64,000 bases of DNA, from positions 1 to 64,000 of the forward strand of contig NZ_AKIV01000082.1 of assembly GCF_000282655.1 (NCBI RefSeq), in the 5' to 3' direction. A program made the translations under genes and the position numbers. This DNA comes from Polaromonas sp. CF318 (GTDB lineage: Bacteria; Pseudomonadota; Gammaproteobacteria; Burkholderiales; Burkholderiaceae_C). The notes under the pieces are model-generated. The model was not told where the DNA came from. It searched no databases and worked only from the letters and a program-made list of their open reading frames with translations. Shown one piece after another: positions 17,986 to 28,039 of the stretch. The first letter of the stretch is position 1. The number at the start of each line of letters is the position of its first letter.

Positions 17986-19991
17986 TGACGCTTGCGCTTG
18001 AAGTCGAAGAGGCTTTTGCGCCCGGCGGTGTGCTGTCGCGAGCGGCGGAGCACTTCACGCCGCGCAGCGGGCAGACTGAAATGGCCCTGGCCGTGGCACG
18101 CGCCATCGAGGGGGCTTACCCCCTGGTGGTCGAGGCCAGCACCGGTGTTGGTAAAACTTTTTCTTACCTGGTCCCGGCCCTGTTGAGCGGCGAGCGCGTG
18201 CTGCTGTCGACCGCGACCAAGGCCCTGCAGGACCAGCTGTTCGGCCGAGACCTTCCGCGCCTGGTCGAGGCACTGGGGCTCCCTGTGAGCACGGCCTTGC
18301 TCAAGGGGCGGGCCAGCTACCTGTGCCTGCATCGCATGGAGATGGCCCGCCAGGAGGCCTACCTGCCCGACGGCGTTTCCGTGCGCGCCCTGGCCAGGAT
18401 AGAGGAATGGTCCAAGGTGACGCGCACCGGCGACCTGGCCGAGCTGCCGGGGCTGGACGAGCGTTCCCCCATGATCCCGCTGGTGACTTCCACGCGCGAA
18501 AACTGCCTGGGCGCCCCGTGCCCGCGTTTTCGGGCCTGTCACGTGAACCTGGCCCGCAGGGAGGCCATGGCAGCCGACGTGGTGGTGATCAACCACCACC
18601 TGTTTTTTGCCGACCTGGCGGTGCGTGAATCCGGCGTGGCCGAACTGCTGCCTTCAGTGCGCATTGCCATCTTCGATGAGGCACACCAGCTCAACGAAAC
18701 CGGTGTGCAGTTCCTGGGCACCAACCTCACCACCGGCCAACTGCTGGATTTCGCGAGGGACATGCTGGCCACCGGCCTGCAACTGGCCCGCGGCCTGGTC
18801 GACTGGCAGGAGGTGGTGTCCGCGGTGGAGCATGCTGCGCGCGAGCTGCGTCTGTGCGCTGGCAAGCAATACCCCGGAACCAAGCTCAGGTGGGTGGGCG
18901 AATCCCCCGAGGGCCTGGATGCGGACGAATGGAACGGCGCTTTGCAGGCCGTTCACGCCTCCTGCGAGCAGGCCTGCGCGGCCCTGGATACGGTCAGTGA
19001 AATCGCCCCCGACTTTGTTCGTCTGCATGAACGTGCCGCGGAGCTGTCCGAACGCGCCCGGCGCTTTGTCCATGCTTGTGAGCCGGGCTGTGTGCGCTGG
19101 GCCGACGTGGGCACCCAGCTGCGGCTGGTCGAGTCGCCACTGGACATTTCCAAGGCCGTCAAAAGCAAGGTGCTGGGTGCGGGCAACGGCGCCGACAAAA
19201 CCTGGGTGTTCACCTCGGCCACGCTGGGTGACGACGACAAGCTCAGCTGGTTCACCCAGCCTTGCGGGCTGGAGGAGGCCGAGGTCTTGCGCGTCGGCAG
19301 CCCTTTTGACTATGAACGCCAGGCGGCGCTCTATATACCGCCGGCCTTTCCCAAGCCGGGAGACCCCCTCCATACGGTGAAGGTGGCCGAATCCGCCGCC
19401 AGGTGGTCGCGGCACCTGGGCGGCCGCACCATGGTGCTGACCACCACGCTGCGGGCATTGCGCACCATCGGTGACGCGCTCAGGGATGCTTTCCGGGAGT
19501 CGCCCGACATGGAAGTGCTGGTGCAGGGCGCCATGCCCAAGCGCGTGCTGATAGAGCGCTTTCGCGAGGGCAACGCCAACGGCGGCAAGGGCTGCGTGCT
19601 GGTGGCGTCGGCTTCGTTCTGGGAGGGCATCGATGTGCCGGGCGACGCGCTGCAACTGGTCATCATCGACAAGCTGCCGTTTCCGCCGCCGAACGACCCG
19701 CTGGCCGAAGCCCGCTCCAAACTGCTGGAGTCACAGGGGCGCAGCGCGTTCAACGATTATTTTCTGCCCGAGGCGGCCGTGGCGCTCAAGCAAGGTGCCG
19801 GCCGGCTGATACGCCGTGAAACCGACGAGGGTGTGCTGGTGGTGTGCGACAGCCGCCTGGCGTCCATGGGCTACGGCAAGCGGCTGCTAAGGGCGTTGCC
19901 GCCCATGCGGCGCCTGCTGTCGGAGCAGGAGCTGGCGGACAGGCTGGACGCCCTTACCAGAACTTGTACCAGGGATTGTCTGCAGCCTTGA
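17985..19991 (+). CDS. dinG: DinG/YoaA-like iron-sulfur DNA helicase
   Basis: 668 residues of the XPD/DinG superfamily 2. Walker A 'ASTGVGKTF' is at 51-59 and the DEAH box is at 231-234. Between them are four cysteines (114, 174, 179, 185, in 'SYLC' and 'ENCLGAPCPRFRAC'), the [4Fe-4S] ligands that distinguish XPD-type helicases. C-terminal motif V/VI residues ('FWEGIDVPGDAL', 'QGAGRLIRRETDEG') are present. It unwinds 5'-to-3' and resolves structured DNA or R-loops. The final 38 bases overlap the end of bamD on the other strand. Confidence 0.92.
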   Translation: MTLALEVEEAFAPGGVLSRAAEHFTPRSGQTEMALAVARAIEGAYPLVVEASTGVGKTFSYLVPALLSGERVLLSTATKALQDQLFGRDLPRLVEALGLPVSTALLKGRASYLCLHRMEMARQEAYLPDGVSVRALARIEEWSKVTRTGDLAELPGLDERSPMIPLVTSTRENCLGAPCPRFRACHVNLARREAMAADVVVINHHLFFADLAVRESGVAELLPSVRIAIFDEAHQLNETGVQFLGTNLTTGQLLDFARDMLATGLQLARGLVDWQEVVSAVEHAARELRLCAGKQYPGTKLRWVGESPEGLDADEWNGALQAVHASCEQACAALDTVSEIAPDFVRLHERAAELSERARRFVHACEPGCVRWADVGTQLRLVESPLDISKAVKSKVLGAGNGADKTWVFTSATLGDDDKLSWFTQPCGLEEAEVLRVGSPFDYERQAALYIPPAFPKPGDPLHTVKVAESAARWSRHLGGRTMVLTTTLRALRTIGDALRDAFRESPDMEVLVQGAMPKRVLIERFREGNANGGKGCVLVASASFWEGIDVPGDALQLVIIDKLPFPPPNDPLAEARSKLLESQGRSAFNDYFLPEAAVALKQGAGRLIRRETDEGVLVVCDSRLASMGYGKRLLRALPPMRRLLSEQELADRLDALTRTCTRDCLQP

Positions 19992-20778
19992 AGCCCTTGG
20001 TGAGGTAGGGGCTCTGCGGGTAGTTCTTTTCCATGATGCGGCGGGTGTCGTCGCGCAGCTCGGCCATGCCCAGGGCATCATAGGATTTGTAGAGGATGTA
20101 GATAGCTTCTTCCAGCGCGGGCACGTCGCGGTAGTCGGCGATCGCGGTCTGTGCGCGGTTGATGGCGGCCACATAGGCGCCGCGGGAGTAGTAGTAGCGC
20201 GCCACATGCACTTCCGATTGCGCCAGCGAGTTCACGATGTAGCTCATGCGCAGGCGGGCATCGGGCGTGTACTTGGATTCGGGGAAACGGGTCACCAGCT
20301 CCCGGAATGATTCAAACGATTCCTTGGCGGCCTTCTGGTCTCGCTCGGACAGGTCCTGGCGCGAGATGAAACCGAAAATGCCCAGGTTGTCGTTAAAGTT
20401 GACCAGGCCCTTGAGGTAAAGCGCATAGTCGTATGCGGGGCTGGCGGGGTGCAGCTTCATGAAGCGGTCCAGCGTCGCGATGGCCTGGGCTTGTTCGCCG
20501 CCCTTGTACTGGGCATAGGCTTTTTCGATTTGGGCCTGCTGGGCCAGCGGGGTTCCCGCTGCGCGGCCTTCAAGTTTTTCATACAGGGGGATCGCCTTGT
20601 CGTAGGCGCCCGAACTCGCTTCGTCCTTGGCTTCGGCGTAGATCTTGTTGGGGCTCCAGGTGGCCGTCTTGTCGGGGGCTGGTGTGCTGGAGCAGCCGGC
20701 GATCACGAAGGACAGTGCGCAAACGGCTGCAAGAAGCGGCATTGCATTGGGAACAACCGATAATTTGGTGGAAAACAT
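19954..20778 (-). CDS. bamD: Outer-membrane assembly lipoprotein BamD
   Basis: 274 residues. The lipobox Ile-Ala-Gly-Cys puts the acylated cysteine at 29, and the mature part consists of five TPR-like repeats ('AYDKAIPLYEKLEGRAAG', 'YDYALYLKGLVNFND', 'ARLRMSYIVNSLA' and others), as in BamD/ComL. BamD is the essential lipoprotein that, with BamA, BamB and others, folds beta-barrels into the outer membrane; bamB is also in this window. It is divergent from rluD with only 17 bases between starts, and convergent with dinG with a 38-base overlap, so both promoter and terminator must lie within neighbouring genes. Confidence 0.93.
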   Translation of the reverse strand: MFSTKLSVVPNAMPLLAAVCALSFVIAGCSSTPAPDKTATWSPNKIYAEAKDEASSGAYDKAIPLYEKLEGRAAGTPLAQQAQIEKAYAQYKGGEQAQAIATLDRFMKLHPASPAYDYALYLKGLVNFNDNLGIFGFISRQDLSERDQKAAKESFESFRELVTRFPESKYTPDARLRMSYIVNSLAQSEVHVARYYYSRGAYVAAINRAQTAIADYRDVPALEEAIYILYKSYDALGMAELRDDTRRIMEKNYPQSPYLTKGFKAADNPWYKFW

Positions 20779-20795
20779 TGCAATCGACCTTCTTG

Positions 20796-21830
20796 ATGAC
20801 TGATTCAGAACAAAGCAAATTGATTATATCGGCCGCTGCTGCGCCCAAAAGCGTCCCGGATGAGGCCCAGGAGGAGGGGGATACAGCGGCCGAGATGGAG
20901 TTGCGGCAGGTGACGGTTCCCGCGGAGAGTCACGGCAGCCGGCTTGACCGCGCTTTGGCCGCCATTGTGCCCGAGTTCTCGCGCACTTATCTCCAGCAAT
21001 TGATCGAAGGCGGCATGGTGAAGCTGGCCGGTGCGCCGGCGACCAAGGCCTCGGCCAAAGTCAAGGCCGGGGATGCGCTCCTGATCGAGTTGCGACCCAC
21101 GCCGCAAAGCCAGGCTTTCAAGCCCGAAGCCATGGCGCTGGACATCGTGTTTGAAGACGCTTACCTGATGGTGCTCAACAAACCGGCGGGGCTGGTGGTG
21201 CACCCCGCACCGGGCAACTGGAGCGGAACCCTGCTCAACGGCTTGCTGGCGCACGACCCCCAGGCCGTGTTCCTGCCGCGCGCCGGTATCGTCCACCGCC
21301 TCGACAAGGACACCAGCGGCCTGATGGTGGTCGCTCGCCAGCGGACGGTGATGGACCAGCTGGTCGGCCTGATCGCCGCCCGCGACGTGAGCCGGGAGTA
21401 TGTGGCCCTGGCCCACGGCGCCTGGCAGGGCGCAAAGACCCGCCAGGTCGACGCCCCCATAGGCCGAGACCCGCGCAACCGGCTGCGCATGGCGGTGGTG
21501 GACCTGGAAAAAAACGCCGGCAAGACGGCCTCCACGGTGGTGTCGCTGCTGCATGGCACCGACAAGCACTGCCTCGTCAAGTGCAAGCTGCATACGGGGC
21601 GCACCCACCAGATCCGGGTCCACATGGCGCTTCTGGGCCATCCGCTGGTGTCTGACGAACTCTATGGCGGAGCACCCGCCGCGGGCCTGGGTCGGCAGGG
21701 CCTTCATGCTTGGCGCTTGGCCTTCACCCACCCCGTCACGGGCAAGGTCATGGAGTTCCGGGCCGAGCCGCCTGCCGACCTTCAGGCCGCTATGGCCGGT
21801 TTGGGCCTGATATACAATCAAATTCAGTAG
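20796..21830 (+). CDS. rluD: 23S rRNA pseudouridine synthase RluD
   Basis: 344 residues from ATG 20796. After a variable acidic N-terminus, an S4 domain spans about 45-100 and the RluA-type catalytic domain follows. The signature '[10 protein letters not shown]' contains the catalytic Asp170, and '[12 protein letters not shown]' lies near 265. RluD converts U1911/1915/1917 in helix 69 of 23S rRNA. A shorter start (ATG 20895) would remove only the non-conserved leader. The divergent bamD-rluD arrangement is common in proteobacteria. Confidence 0.93.
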   Translation: MTDSEQSKLIISAAAAPKSVPDEAQEEGDTAAEMELRQVTVPAESHGSRLDRALAAIVPEFSRTYLQQLIEGGMVKLAGAPATKASAKVKAGDALLIELRPTPQSQAFKPEAMALDIVFEDAYLMVLNKPAGLVVHPAPGNWSGTLLNGLLAHDPQAVFLPRAGIVHRLDKDTSGLMVVARQRTVMDQLVGLIAARDVSREYVALAHGAWQGAKTRQVDAPIGRDPRNRLRMAVVDLEKNAGKTASTVVSLLHGTDKHCLVKCKLHTGRTHQIRVHMALLGHPLVSDELYGGAPAAGLGRQGLHAWRLAFTHPVTGKVMEFRAEPPADLQAAMAGLGLIYNQIQ

Positions 21831-21868
21831 TTTCCAGCTACCTGCACCATGGCTCCTGACAGGAGATT

Positions 21869-21886
21869 GCGCATGGATGCATGCGC
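21869..21886 (+). other. Hairpin in the rluD-scpB gap
   Basis: GCGCATG-GATG-CATGCGC is a perfect 7-bp stem with a 4-base loop in the 121-base gap between rluD and scpB. T-tracts (the longest of seven T at 21918-21924) follow only about 30 bases later, so it is not a standard terminator; it may still contribute to termination or RNA stability. Confidence 0.35.
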
Positions 21887-21951
21887 GAACAAGCGCCGAA
21901 CCCACGTTTTCCCGGCCTTTTTTTCCGCCCTTTTTCGGAACGACCACAATC

Positions 21952-22779
21952 ATGAATACGACGGATGCAAAGCGCGTCCTCGAAACAGCACTTATTTGCG
22001 CGCAGCAACCGCTGCCATTGCGTGAAATGGGTGTGCTGTTCAACGGGGTACTGACTGCCGACAGCCTCAAGCTGGTACTTGAAGAATTGCAGAACGACTG
22101 GTCGGGCCGCGGCGTGGAGCTGGTGCACGTCGCGACGGGCTGGCGCTTTCAAAGTCGGCCCCAGATGCGCGAGTACCTGGACCGGCTGCACCCGGAAAAA
22201 CCCCCGCGTTACAGCCGCGCGACGCTGGAAACGCTGGCCATCATCGCTTACCGCCAGCCCGTGACGCGCGGCGACATGGAAGATATCCGCGGCGTGACGA
22301 TCAACAGCATGATCCTCAAGCAGCTGGAGGATCGCGGCTGGGTCGAGGTCATAGGCCATCGGGAAACCGTGGGGCGGCCGGCGCTGTACGCGACCACCCG
22401 GCAATTCCTGGACGACCTGGGCGTCGAGTCGCTGGACCAGCTTCCCGTCATGGACAGCGCCGGCGCGACGCCGGCCGCAATGCTCGAGCAAATCGAATTT
22501 GGAATGGCCGGGGACGGCGAGGCGCAACTGGAAGGACTGGCACTTGTCGCGCAGGCGCAGGACGCCGTCCTTGCGGAGGATCCGGCCGGCGTGAGCGAAT
22601 CCCCGGAACCGGATGCCATGGGCGAAGCCCATGAACCGGCCGGCAACGCCGAGGCGGCTGACATTGAAATGCCGGAACCCGTGGAAGCGGCGGTCGAGGC
22701 CCCGCAACTGCAAGCCCACGGCGACGGCGATGCCGAGGCTTCCGGGCAGGATGACGTCGATTTCCCCGTACGAATGTAA
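21952..22779 (+). CDS. scpB: Segregation and condensation protein B
   Basis: 275 residues from ATG 21952 ('[15 protein letters not shown]'). The two winged-helix domains of ScpB fill about 1-170, with family landmarks 'GWRFQSRP', '[20 protein letters not shown]'-type helix and 'DIRGV' near 105-125, and '[16 protein letters not shown]' near 140-155. An acidic tail (about 190-275) is an extension common in this group. ScpB joins ScpA and Smc in chromosome condensation. scpA is not adjacent here. The rluB start follows three bases after the stop, so these two are coupled. Confidence 0.9.
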   Translation: MNTTDAKRVLETALICAQQPLPLREMGVLFNGVLTADSLKLVLEELQNDWSGRGVELVHVATGWRFQSRPQMREYLDRLHPEKPPRYSRATLETLAIIAYRQPVTRGDMEDIRGVTINSMILKQLEDRGWVEVIGHRETVGRPALYATTRQFLDDLGVESLDQLPVMDSAGATPAAMLEQIEFGMAGDGEAQLEGLALVAQAQDAVLAEDPAGVSESPEPDAMGEAHEPAGNAEAADIEMPEPVEAAVEAPQLQAHGDGDAEASGQDDVDFPVRM

Positions 22780-22782
22780 AAA

Positions 22783-24387
22783 ATGACCCAACAAGATCCT
22801 CCCGTCTCGCAACCCGTGGACGTGCCCGCTGGTGAAGACCAGGTCAAGACGCTGCCCCAGGAGCAGCCCGCGCAGGAGGCTCCCGAGCTGATTACGCCGG
22901 CGCAAGCCGACGCGCCGCCGTCCGCGCGGCCTGCCAGGGGACGCAACGCCGCCCCCGCCGCCGGCGCGATACGCTTTGAAGATGTGGTGACGGGGCAGTT
23001 TGACGCCGACGAGGAGGACATCGCCCTGGCGCCGCCCAAGCGTGTGCTGTCGCCGCAGCCCGAGACCCCCAAGCTGCACAAGGTGCTGGCGCAGGCCGGC
23101 CTGGGTTCGCGTCTGGAGATGGAGCAACTGATCCTGGAGGGGCGGATTTCGGTCAATGCCGAGCCGGCCCACATCGGGCAGCGCATCCAGTTCGGCGACA
23201 CCGTGAAAGTCAACGGCAAGCCCATCCGCGTGCGCATAGACCCGCCGCCGCCGCGCGTGATCGCCTATCACAAGCCCACGGGCGAAGTCGTCACGCACGA
23301 CGACCCGCAGAACCGCCCGACGGTTTTCCGGCGCCTGCCCAAGCTGTTTCAGGGCAAATGGCAGTCGGTGGGGCGGCTTGACCTGAACACCGAAGGCCTG
23401 CTGCTGCTGACCAGTTCCGGCGAGCTGGCCAACAAGCTGATGCACCCGCGCTTCGGCCTTGAGCGCGAGTACGCGGTCCGCGTGCTGGGTGCCCTGAACA
23501 ACGAAGAGAAAAACCGCCTGCTCGACGGCGTGACCCTGGACGACGGCGTCGCCCAGTTCGGCTCCATCGAGGCCGGTGGCGGCGAAGGCGCCAACTGCTG
23601 GTACCGGGTCACGATTTCCGAAGGGCGCAACCGCGAGGTGCGGCGCATGTTCGAGGCGGTCGGCCACGCCGTGAGCCGCCTGATCCGCATCCGTTACGGG
23701 GCCATGGTGCTGCCGCGCGGCCTCAAGCGCGGCGCGTTTGTTGAGCTGGACGAGCGCGACATCTGGGCCCTCACCAATGCCGTGGCGCGTTCCGAATCCC
23801 GCGCCGATCCGCGCGCTGCCGCGGGAGGCCCCCAGGCGGGCGCGCCGGGCGGCGAAGGCGGTGAACCCCGCCAGGGACGGGGCCCGCGCAGGAACGAGCG
23901 GCCGCGCGGCGGGCGCGACCGGTTTGCGGCGCCGCCGGCGGAGGCTCCTTCCGGGGCCGCTGCGCAGGGCGGTGACGAGCAGGAGCCCGACGACTCGCAG
24001 CCGCCGCTTCCGCGAAACGATTCCGCGCCTCGCGGCAACCGGCGCCGCGGCGGAAAAGGCCGCGGCCAGGGTGGCAATGCCGGTCCCGGACCCCGCAACG
24101 GACCGCCTCCCGGTAATGGCATGCAGGGGCAAAAACGGCGCGACGACCGCGGTGACCGCGGCGACAAGCTTCCCGGCGGCGCCCAGCCCGACCCCATGAA
24201 AACCTCGTTCGGCTATATAGGCGCGGACACCTTCACGCGGCAACGCCAGGGCCAAGGCCAGCAGCGCCGCGGCGGCTCCGGCATGGGGGGCGGCGGCAAT
24301 GCCGGCGGCCAGCGCCGTGGGGGCGGCGGGGGCGGAAACCGTGGGGGCGGCAATCGCGGCGGTGGAAACCGTGGCGGAAACCGTTGA
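22783..24387 (+). CDS. rluB: 23S rRNA pseudouridine synthase RluB with RGG-rich tail
   Basis: 534 residues. An acidic/Pro-rich leader (1-90) precedes an S4 domain (about 93-140, 'KLHKVLAQAGLGSR') and the RsuA/RluB catalytic domain with 'GRLDLNTEGLLLLT', whose Asp is catalytic, and 'GRNREVRRMFEAVGH'. From about residue 335 the protein becomes a 200-residue low-complexity tail of Gly, Arg, Asn and Pro that ends in repeated GGGNR units. RluB makes pseudouridine 2605 of 23S rRNA. The tail is roughly as long as the catalytic domain; RGG-like tails bind RNA nonspecifically, so it may help hold the ribosomal precursor (inference). Confidence 0.92.
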   Translation: MTQQDPPVSQPVDVPAGEDQVKTLPQEQPAQEAPELITPAQADAPPSARPARGRNAAPAAGAIRFEDVVTGQFDADEEDIALAPPKRVLSPQPETPKLHKVLAQAGLGSRLEMEQLILEGRISVNAEPAHIGQRIQFGDTVKVNGKPIRVRIDPPPPRVIAYHKPTGEVVTHDDPQNRPTVFRRLPKLFQGKWQSVGRLDLNTEGLLLLTSSGELANKLMHPRFGLEREYAVRVLGALNNEEKNRLLDGVTLDDGVAQFGSIEAGGGEGANCWYRVTISEGRNREVRRMFEAVGHAVSRLIRIRYGAMVLPRGLKRGAFVELDERDIWALTNAVARSESRADPRAAAGGPQAGAPGGEGGEPRQGRGPRRNERPRGGRDRFAAPPAEAPSGAAAQGGDEQEPDDSQPPLPRNDSAPRGNRRRGGKGRGQGGNAGPGPRNGPPPGNGMQGQKRRDDRGDRGDKLPGGAQPDPMKTSFGYIGADTFTRQRQGQGQQRRGGSGMGGGGNAGGQRRGGGGGGNRGGGNRGGGNRGGNR

Positions 24388-24458
24388 GCGCCGCAGAAGC
24401 ACTTTGAATCACAGGGTTGATCTGCGGTAGAAAGCCCGCAGGTTAAAATCATGGGCTT

Positions 24459-24475
24459 TATTCAATTTTTGAATA
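24459..24475. promoter_or_regulatory. AT-rich palindrome upstream of ndk
   Basis: TATTCAA-TTT-TTGAATA is a perfect 7+3+7 repeat in an AT-rich leader, 37 bases before the ndk start. A CTGCGG/CCGCAG hairpin (24422-24441) lies just upstream, and TAAAAT at 24444-24449 may be a -10 box, in which case the palindrome would be in the 5' leader. I cannot name the binding protein. Confidence 0.4.
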
Positions 24476-24512
24476 ATTTAAAAATCCAAAAAATCTCAGT
24501 TAAGGAACTTTC

Positions 24513-24938
24513 ATGGCAATCGAACGCACTCTCTCCATCATCAAACCCGACGCAGTGGCCAAAAACGTGATCGGCCAGATTTACGCGCGTTTTGAAGCCG
24601 CCGGCCTGAAGGTTGTGGCCGCCCGCATGGCCCACCTGTCGCAAGGCGAAGCCGAGGCTTTCTACGCCGTGCACAAAGAGCGTCCTTTCTTCAAGGACCT
24701 GGTGTCCTTCATGATTTCCGGCCCGGTGATGATCCAGGCACTGGAAGGCGAGGGCGCCATCCTGAAGAACCGCGACCTGATGGGCGCCACCGACCCGAAG
24801 AAGGCCGCTCCCGGCACCATTCGCGCCGACTTCGCCGACAGCATTGACGCCAATGCCGTGCACGGTTCCGACGCCGCGGAAACCGCCAAGGTGGAAATTG
24901 CCTTCTTTTTCCCCGGCATGAACGTCTACTCGCGTTAA
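24513..24938 (+). CDS. ndk: Nucleoside diphosphate kinase
   Basis: 141 residues, exact family length. '[12 protein letters not shown]' opens the fold, Arg and Lys residues line the nucleotide site, and '[20 protein letters not shown]' (in two short parts) contains the phospho-accepting His117. It balances nucleoside triphosphate pools by ping-pong phosphate transfer. The AAGGAA ribosome site is 7-12 bases before the ATG. It heads the ndk-rlmN-pilW-rodZ-ispG-hisS series common in beta- and gammaproteobacteria. Confidence 0.97.
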   Translation: MAIERTLSIIKPDAVAKNVIGQIYARFEAAGLKVVAARMAHLSQGEAEAFYAVHKERPFFKDLVSFMISGPVMIQALEGEGAILKNRDLMGATDPKKAAPGTIRADFADSIDANAVHGSDAAETAKVEIAFFFPGMNVYSR

Positions 24939-25018
24939 ACCATGTCCGACCCCATGCTTCGCTACCCTTTGCCGGGGCTGTCGCTTGCCTGGGGCGGTTC
25001 AGCCGGTTGCCTGCTGCG

Positions 25019-26167
25019 ATGACGGCCAACCTTCTTGACTTCGATCTCGATGGTTTGGCCGCCTTCTGCGAGCGGCTCGGTGAAAAGCGCTTTCGCGCCA
25101 CCCAGCTTTTTCGCTGGATCCATCAGAAAGGGGCGACCGATTTCACGCAGATGACGGACCTCGCGAAGTCCCTGCGCGAAAAGCTCACCGGTTCGGCCCA
25201 TATCCAGGGACCCAAAGTGGTCTCCCGTCACGATTCCGCCGACGGCACCGTCAAATGGCTGTTTGACGTCGGCGCGGGCGATGTCATTGAAACCGTTTTC
25301 ATTCCGGAAACCGACCGAGGTACCCTGTGCATTTCCTCGCAGGCGGGCTGCGCCGTGGGTTGCCGCTTCTGCTCGACGGGCCACCAGGGCTTCAGCCGCA
25401 ATCTGACCACCGGGGAAATCATCTCCCAGCTGTGGTTTGCCGAACACTTCCTGCGCCAGCACCTGGGCCGCGAAGAGCGCGTCATCTCCAATGTGGTCAT
25501 GATGGGCATGGGTGAGCCGCTGCAAAATTACGGGCAACTGGTTCCGGCCCTCAAGGTCATGCTGGACGACCATGGCTACGGCCTGTCGCGGCGCCGTGTG
25601 ACGGTTTCCACCTCCGGTGTGGTGCCCATGATCGACCGCCTTGCGGGCGATTGCCCGGTGGCCCTGGCTGTCTCGCTGCATGCGCCCGAAGACGCGCTGC
25701 GCGACAACCTCGTGCCGCTGAACAAAAAATACCCCATCGCGGAATTGCTCGAGGCCTGCACCCGCTACCAGGCGTCGGCCCCCCGGGATTTCATCACCTT
25801 CGAATACTGCATGCTGGACGGCGTGAACGACCAACCCGCGCATGCGCGCCAGCTGGTGGCGCTGGTCCAGGCGCACGCGGCGCGCGGCCTCTCCTGCAAA
25901 TTCAACCTGATTCCCTTCAACCCTTTTCCGGCCTCCGGCCTCAAGCGATCGGACATGCCGCAGGTCGCCGCATTTGCGAAAATCCTGATGGACGCGGGCA
26001 TTGTGACCACGGTGCGCAAAACCCGGGGAGACGATATCGACGCGGCCTGCGGGCAACTCGCGGGCGATGTGCAGGACCGCACGGGTGTGGAACAGCGCAT
26101 GGCCGCCCAGCGACAAGGTATGCTCGGGGGAATTAAAGTCGTTGTGGCCAAGGGGATGGGTGTATGA
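25019..26167 (+). CDS. rlmN: Dual-specificity RNA methyltransferase RlmN
   Basis: 382 residues from ATG 25019; a TTG four codons earlier is less likely. The radical-SAM cluster motif is CAVGCRFC (Cys111, Cys115, Cys118), and a conserved Cys near the C-terminus ('[11 protein letters not shown]') is the methyl-carrying residue. The enzyme makes 2-methyladenosine at A2503 of 23S rRNA and A37 of some tRNAs. The stop overlaps the pilW start by 4 bases. Confidence 0.96.
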   Translation: MTANLLDFDLDGLAAFCERLGEKRFRATQLFRWIHQKGATDFTQMTDLAKSLREKLTGSAHIQGPKVVSRHDSADGTVKWLFDVGAGDVIETVFIPETDRGTLCISSQAGCAVGCRFCSTGHQGFSRNLTTGEIISQLWFAEHFLRQHLGREERVISNVVMMGMGEPLQNYGQLVPALKVMLDDHGYGLSRRRVTVSTSGVVPMIDRLAGDCPVALAVSLHAPEDALRDNLVPLNKKYPIAELLEACTRYQASAPRDFITFEYCMLDGVNDQPAHARQLVALVQAHAARGLSCKFNLIPFNPFPASGLKRSDMPQVAAFAKILMDAGIVTTVRKTRGDDIDAACGQLAGDVQDRTGVEQRMAAQRQGMLGGIKVVVAKGMGV

Positions 26168-26982
26168 GGTTTTTCTCCAATGTGATCTGGTTGCCGGCGT
26201 GCGCGCTGGTCGTGATGCTGGCGGGATGCGCCAACCAGCAGGGCTCTCCCGGGGCGGCCGGGGCTTCCGGCGGCCGCACCGACATCGTCACCGAATCGGA
26301 TGAGCCCGACGGCCGCAGGCGCGCGCGGCTCAGGCTTGAACTGGCCTCGGGCTATTTCGAGCAGGGCCAGACCAATGTGGCGCTGGACGAGATCAAGCAA
26401 TCGCTGCAGGCCGACCCGAGCTTCGGGGATGCCTACAACCTGCGCGGCCTGGTGTATATGCGCCTCAACGACATTCCGATGGCCGAGGACAGCTTTCGCC
26501 GCGCGCTCGCGCTGAATCCGCGCGATGCGGACGCGGCGCACAACTACGGCTGGCTGATGTGCCAGCAAGGGCGCTACAGCGACGCCCTGCGCATGTTCGG
26601 CCAGGCTGCGTCCAATCCCAACTACGGGGGCCGGGCCAAGACACTGATGACGCAAGGGGTCTGCCAGGTTCGCGCGGGGCAGCGCGCCGAAGCCGAGCAA
26701 AGCCTCATGCAGTCCTACGAGTTGGACGCGGGCAATCCCGTCACCGGCTACAACCTGGCCCATCTTTTGTATGAGCGCGGTGAACTGACTCGCGCCCAGT
26801 TCTACATTCGCCGTATCAACAACAGCGACCTGGCCAACGCCGAAAGCCTGTGGCTGGGCATCAGGACCGAACAAAAGCTGAACAATCGCAGCGCGGTGCT
26901 GCAGCTGGGCGACCAGCTGAAAAAGCGCTTTGCGCAGTCCCGCGAAGCGGCTGCCTATGAGAAGGGCGCTTTCAATGAGTGA
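26164..26982 (+). CDS. pilW: Type IV pilus biogenesis/stability lipoprotein PilW (PilF)
   Basis: 272 residues. The lipobox Leu-Ala-Gly-Cys (Cys22) is followed by six TPR-type repeats from about residue 50 ('[19 protein letters not shown]', '[19 protein letters not shown]', '[19 protein letters not shown]' and more). In Pseudomonas and Neisseria this outer-membrane pilotin is needed for secretin PilQ multimerisation. The rlmN-pilW-rodZ order is standard in these bacteria, and the gene overlaps both neighbours (4 and 8 bases), indicating tight coupling. Whether this organism makes pili cannot be seen from this window. Confidence 0.9.
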   Translation: MRFFSNVIWLPACALVVMLAGCANQQGSPGAAGASGGRTDIVTESDEPDGRRRARLRLELASGYFEQGQTNVALDEIKQSLQADPSFGDAYNLRGLVYMRLNDIPMAEDSFRRALALNPRDADAAHNYGWLMCQQGRYSDALRMFGQAASNPNYGGRAKTLMTQGVCQVRAGQRAEAEQSLMQSYELDAGNPVTGYNLAHLLYERGELTRAQFYIRRINNSDLANAESLWLGIRTEQKLNNRSAVLQLGDQLKKRFAQSREAAAYEKGAFNE

Positions 26983-28039
26983 GCTTGACCCGGCACCCCT
27001 GGGGCCCTCGAGCAGCGAAGCGGCGCCCTCCGGCTTCAGTCACAGCAGCATGCCGGCTCCCGGTGCGACGGCGGGTAGCCTGCTTCGCGAGGCCAGGGAA
27101 GCTGCGGGCATCCACATTGCCGCGCTTGCGGTGTCGCTCAAGGTTCCCGTGAAGAAACTCGAGGCGCTCGAACAGGACCGCTTCGACCTGCTGCCCGATG
27201 CCGTTTTCGTGCGGGCACTGGCCTCCAGCGTGTGCCGCACCCTCAAACTCGACGCGGCCCCGGTGCTGGGCCTTCTGCCCCAGACCAGCGCGCCCAAGCT
27301 GACCTATCAAGGAACGAGTATCAATGCCCCGTTCCGCTCGCCGGGCGAAGGCCCCGGGCCTTCGATCTGGACCCAGGTTTCCAGGCCAGCCGTTCTGGCG
27401 GGCCTGCTCCTGCTGCTGGCGGCCCTGGTCCTGATTTTCCTGCCTGCCGTCAAGCAGGACGGCAGCAACGGCAAAGCCGAAACCGCCGACTCGACCATGC
27501 CGCCGGGCGGTGCCGATGCGGGCAAGCCCTTGCCGGTGGCCATTGCCGGCTCCAGCCTTGCCAAGCCCGCCGCCCAGGCCGAGCCCTCCAGCGCGTCCGA
27601 TGCCGCCGCCGGCAGCGCGGCAACGGCGGCTCCTTTGTCCATCGCGGCACTTCCCCCGGCGGTGGTTAACCCCGCGCCACCGGCAGCCAGTGTCTCCGCG
27701 CCTGCCGCCGCAGCCGTGGCACCTGCGGTGCCGTCGGCAGCTGCGGTGCCGTCGGCAGCTGCGGCTGCGGCGCCCGTCGCCGCCGCCTCGCAGCCCATGC
27801 CCGCGGGCATCGTGACCTTCAGCGCCAAGGGTGAATCCTGGGTGGAGGTGACCGATGCCAGGGGCACGGTGGTGCTGCGCCGCACCCTGACGGCCGGTGA
27901 AGTCGCCGGCGCATCCGGCGTGTTGCCGCTGGCCGCCGTGGTCGGCAAGGCCGACCTGACGCAGGTGCAGGTGCGCGGAAAGGCCTTCGACCTGAATGCC
28001 GTCGCCAGGGACAACGTTGCCCGTTTCGAGGTGAAATAG
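26975..28039 (+). CDS. rodZ: RodZ-like cytoskeletal regulator (HTH, TM, DUF4115)
   Basis: 354 residues from ATG 26975. A cytoplasmic Xre-like helix-turn-helix spans about 34-100 ('[19 protein letters not shown]' onwards), a single membrane helix about 138-157, then a very Ala/Pro-rich periplasmic linker (160-280) and a C-terminal beta-domain (DUF4115, about 283-354). RodZ links MreB to the elongation machinery in rods. The linker carries a perfect 18-bp tandem duplication. The stop shares a base with the ispG start. Confidence 0.88.
   Translation: MSELDPAPLGPSSSEAAPSGFSHSSMPAPGATAGSLLREAREAAGIHIAALAVSLKVPVKKLEALEQDRFDLLPDAVFVRALASSVCRTLKLDAAPVLGLLPQTSAPKLTYQGTSINAPFRSPGEGPGPSIWTQVSRPAVLAGLLLLLAALVLIFLPAVKQDGSNGKAETADSTMPPGGADAGKPLPVAIAGSSLAKPAAQAEPSSASDAAAGSAATAAPLSIAALPPAVVNPAPPAASVSAPAAAAVAPAVPSAAAVPSAAAAAAPVAAASQPMPAGIVTFSAKGESWVEVTDARGTVVLRRTLTAGEVAGASGVLPLAAVVGKADLTQVQVRGKAFDLNAVARDNVARFEVK
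27723..27758 (+). repeat. 18-bp tandem duplication in the rodZ linker
   Basis: Two identical 18-base units (27723-27740 and 27741-27758, each starting CTGCGGTGCC) plus six bases of a third encode the repeated peptide Ala-Val-Pro-Ser-Ala-Ala. Perfect identity suggests a recent slippage event that lengthens the flexible periplasmic linker without frame change. Confidence 0.85.

Noticed and set aside
21838-24402. 854-residue minus-strand open frame across scpB and rluB
   Set aside because: Low-complexity shadow of the GC-rich rluB tail and scpB, both of which have clear family motifs.
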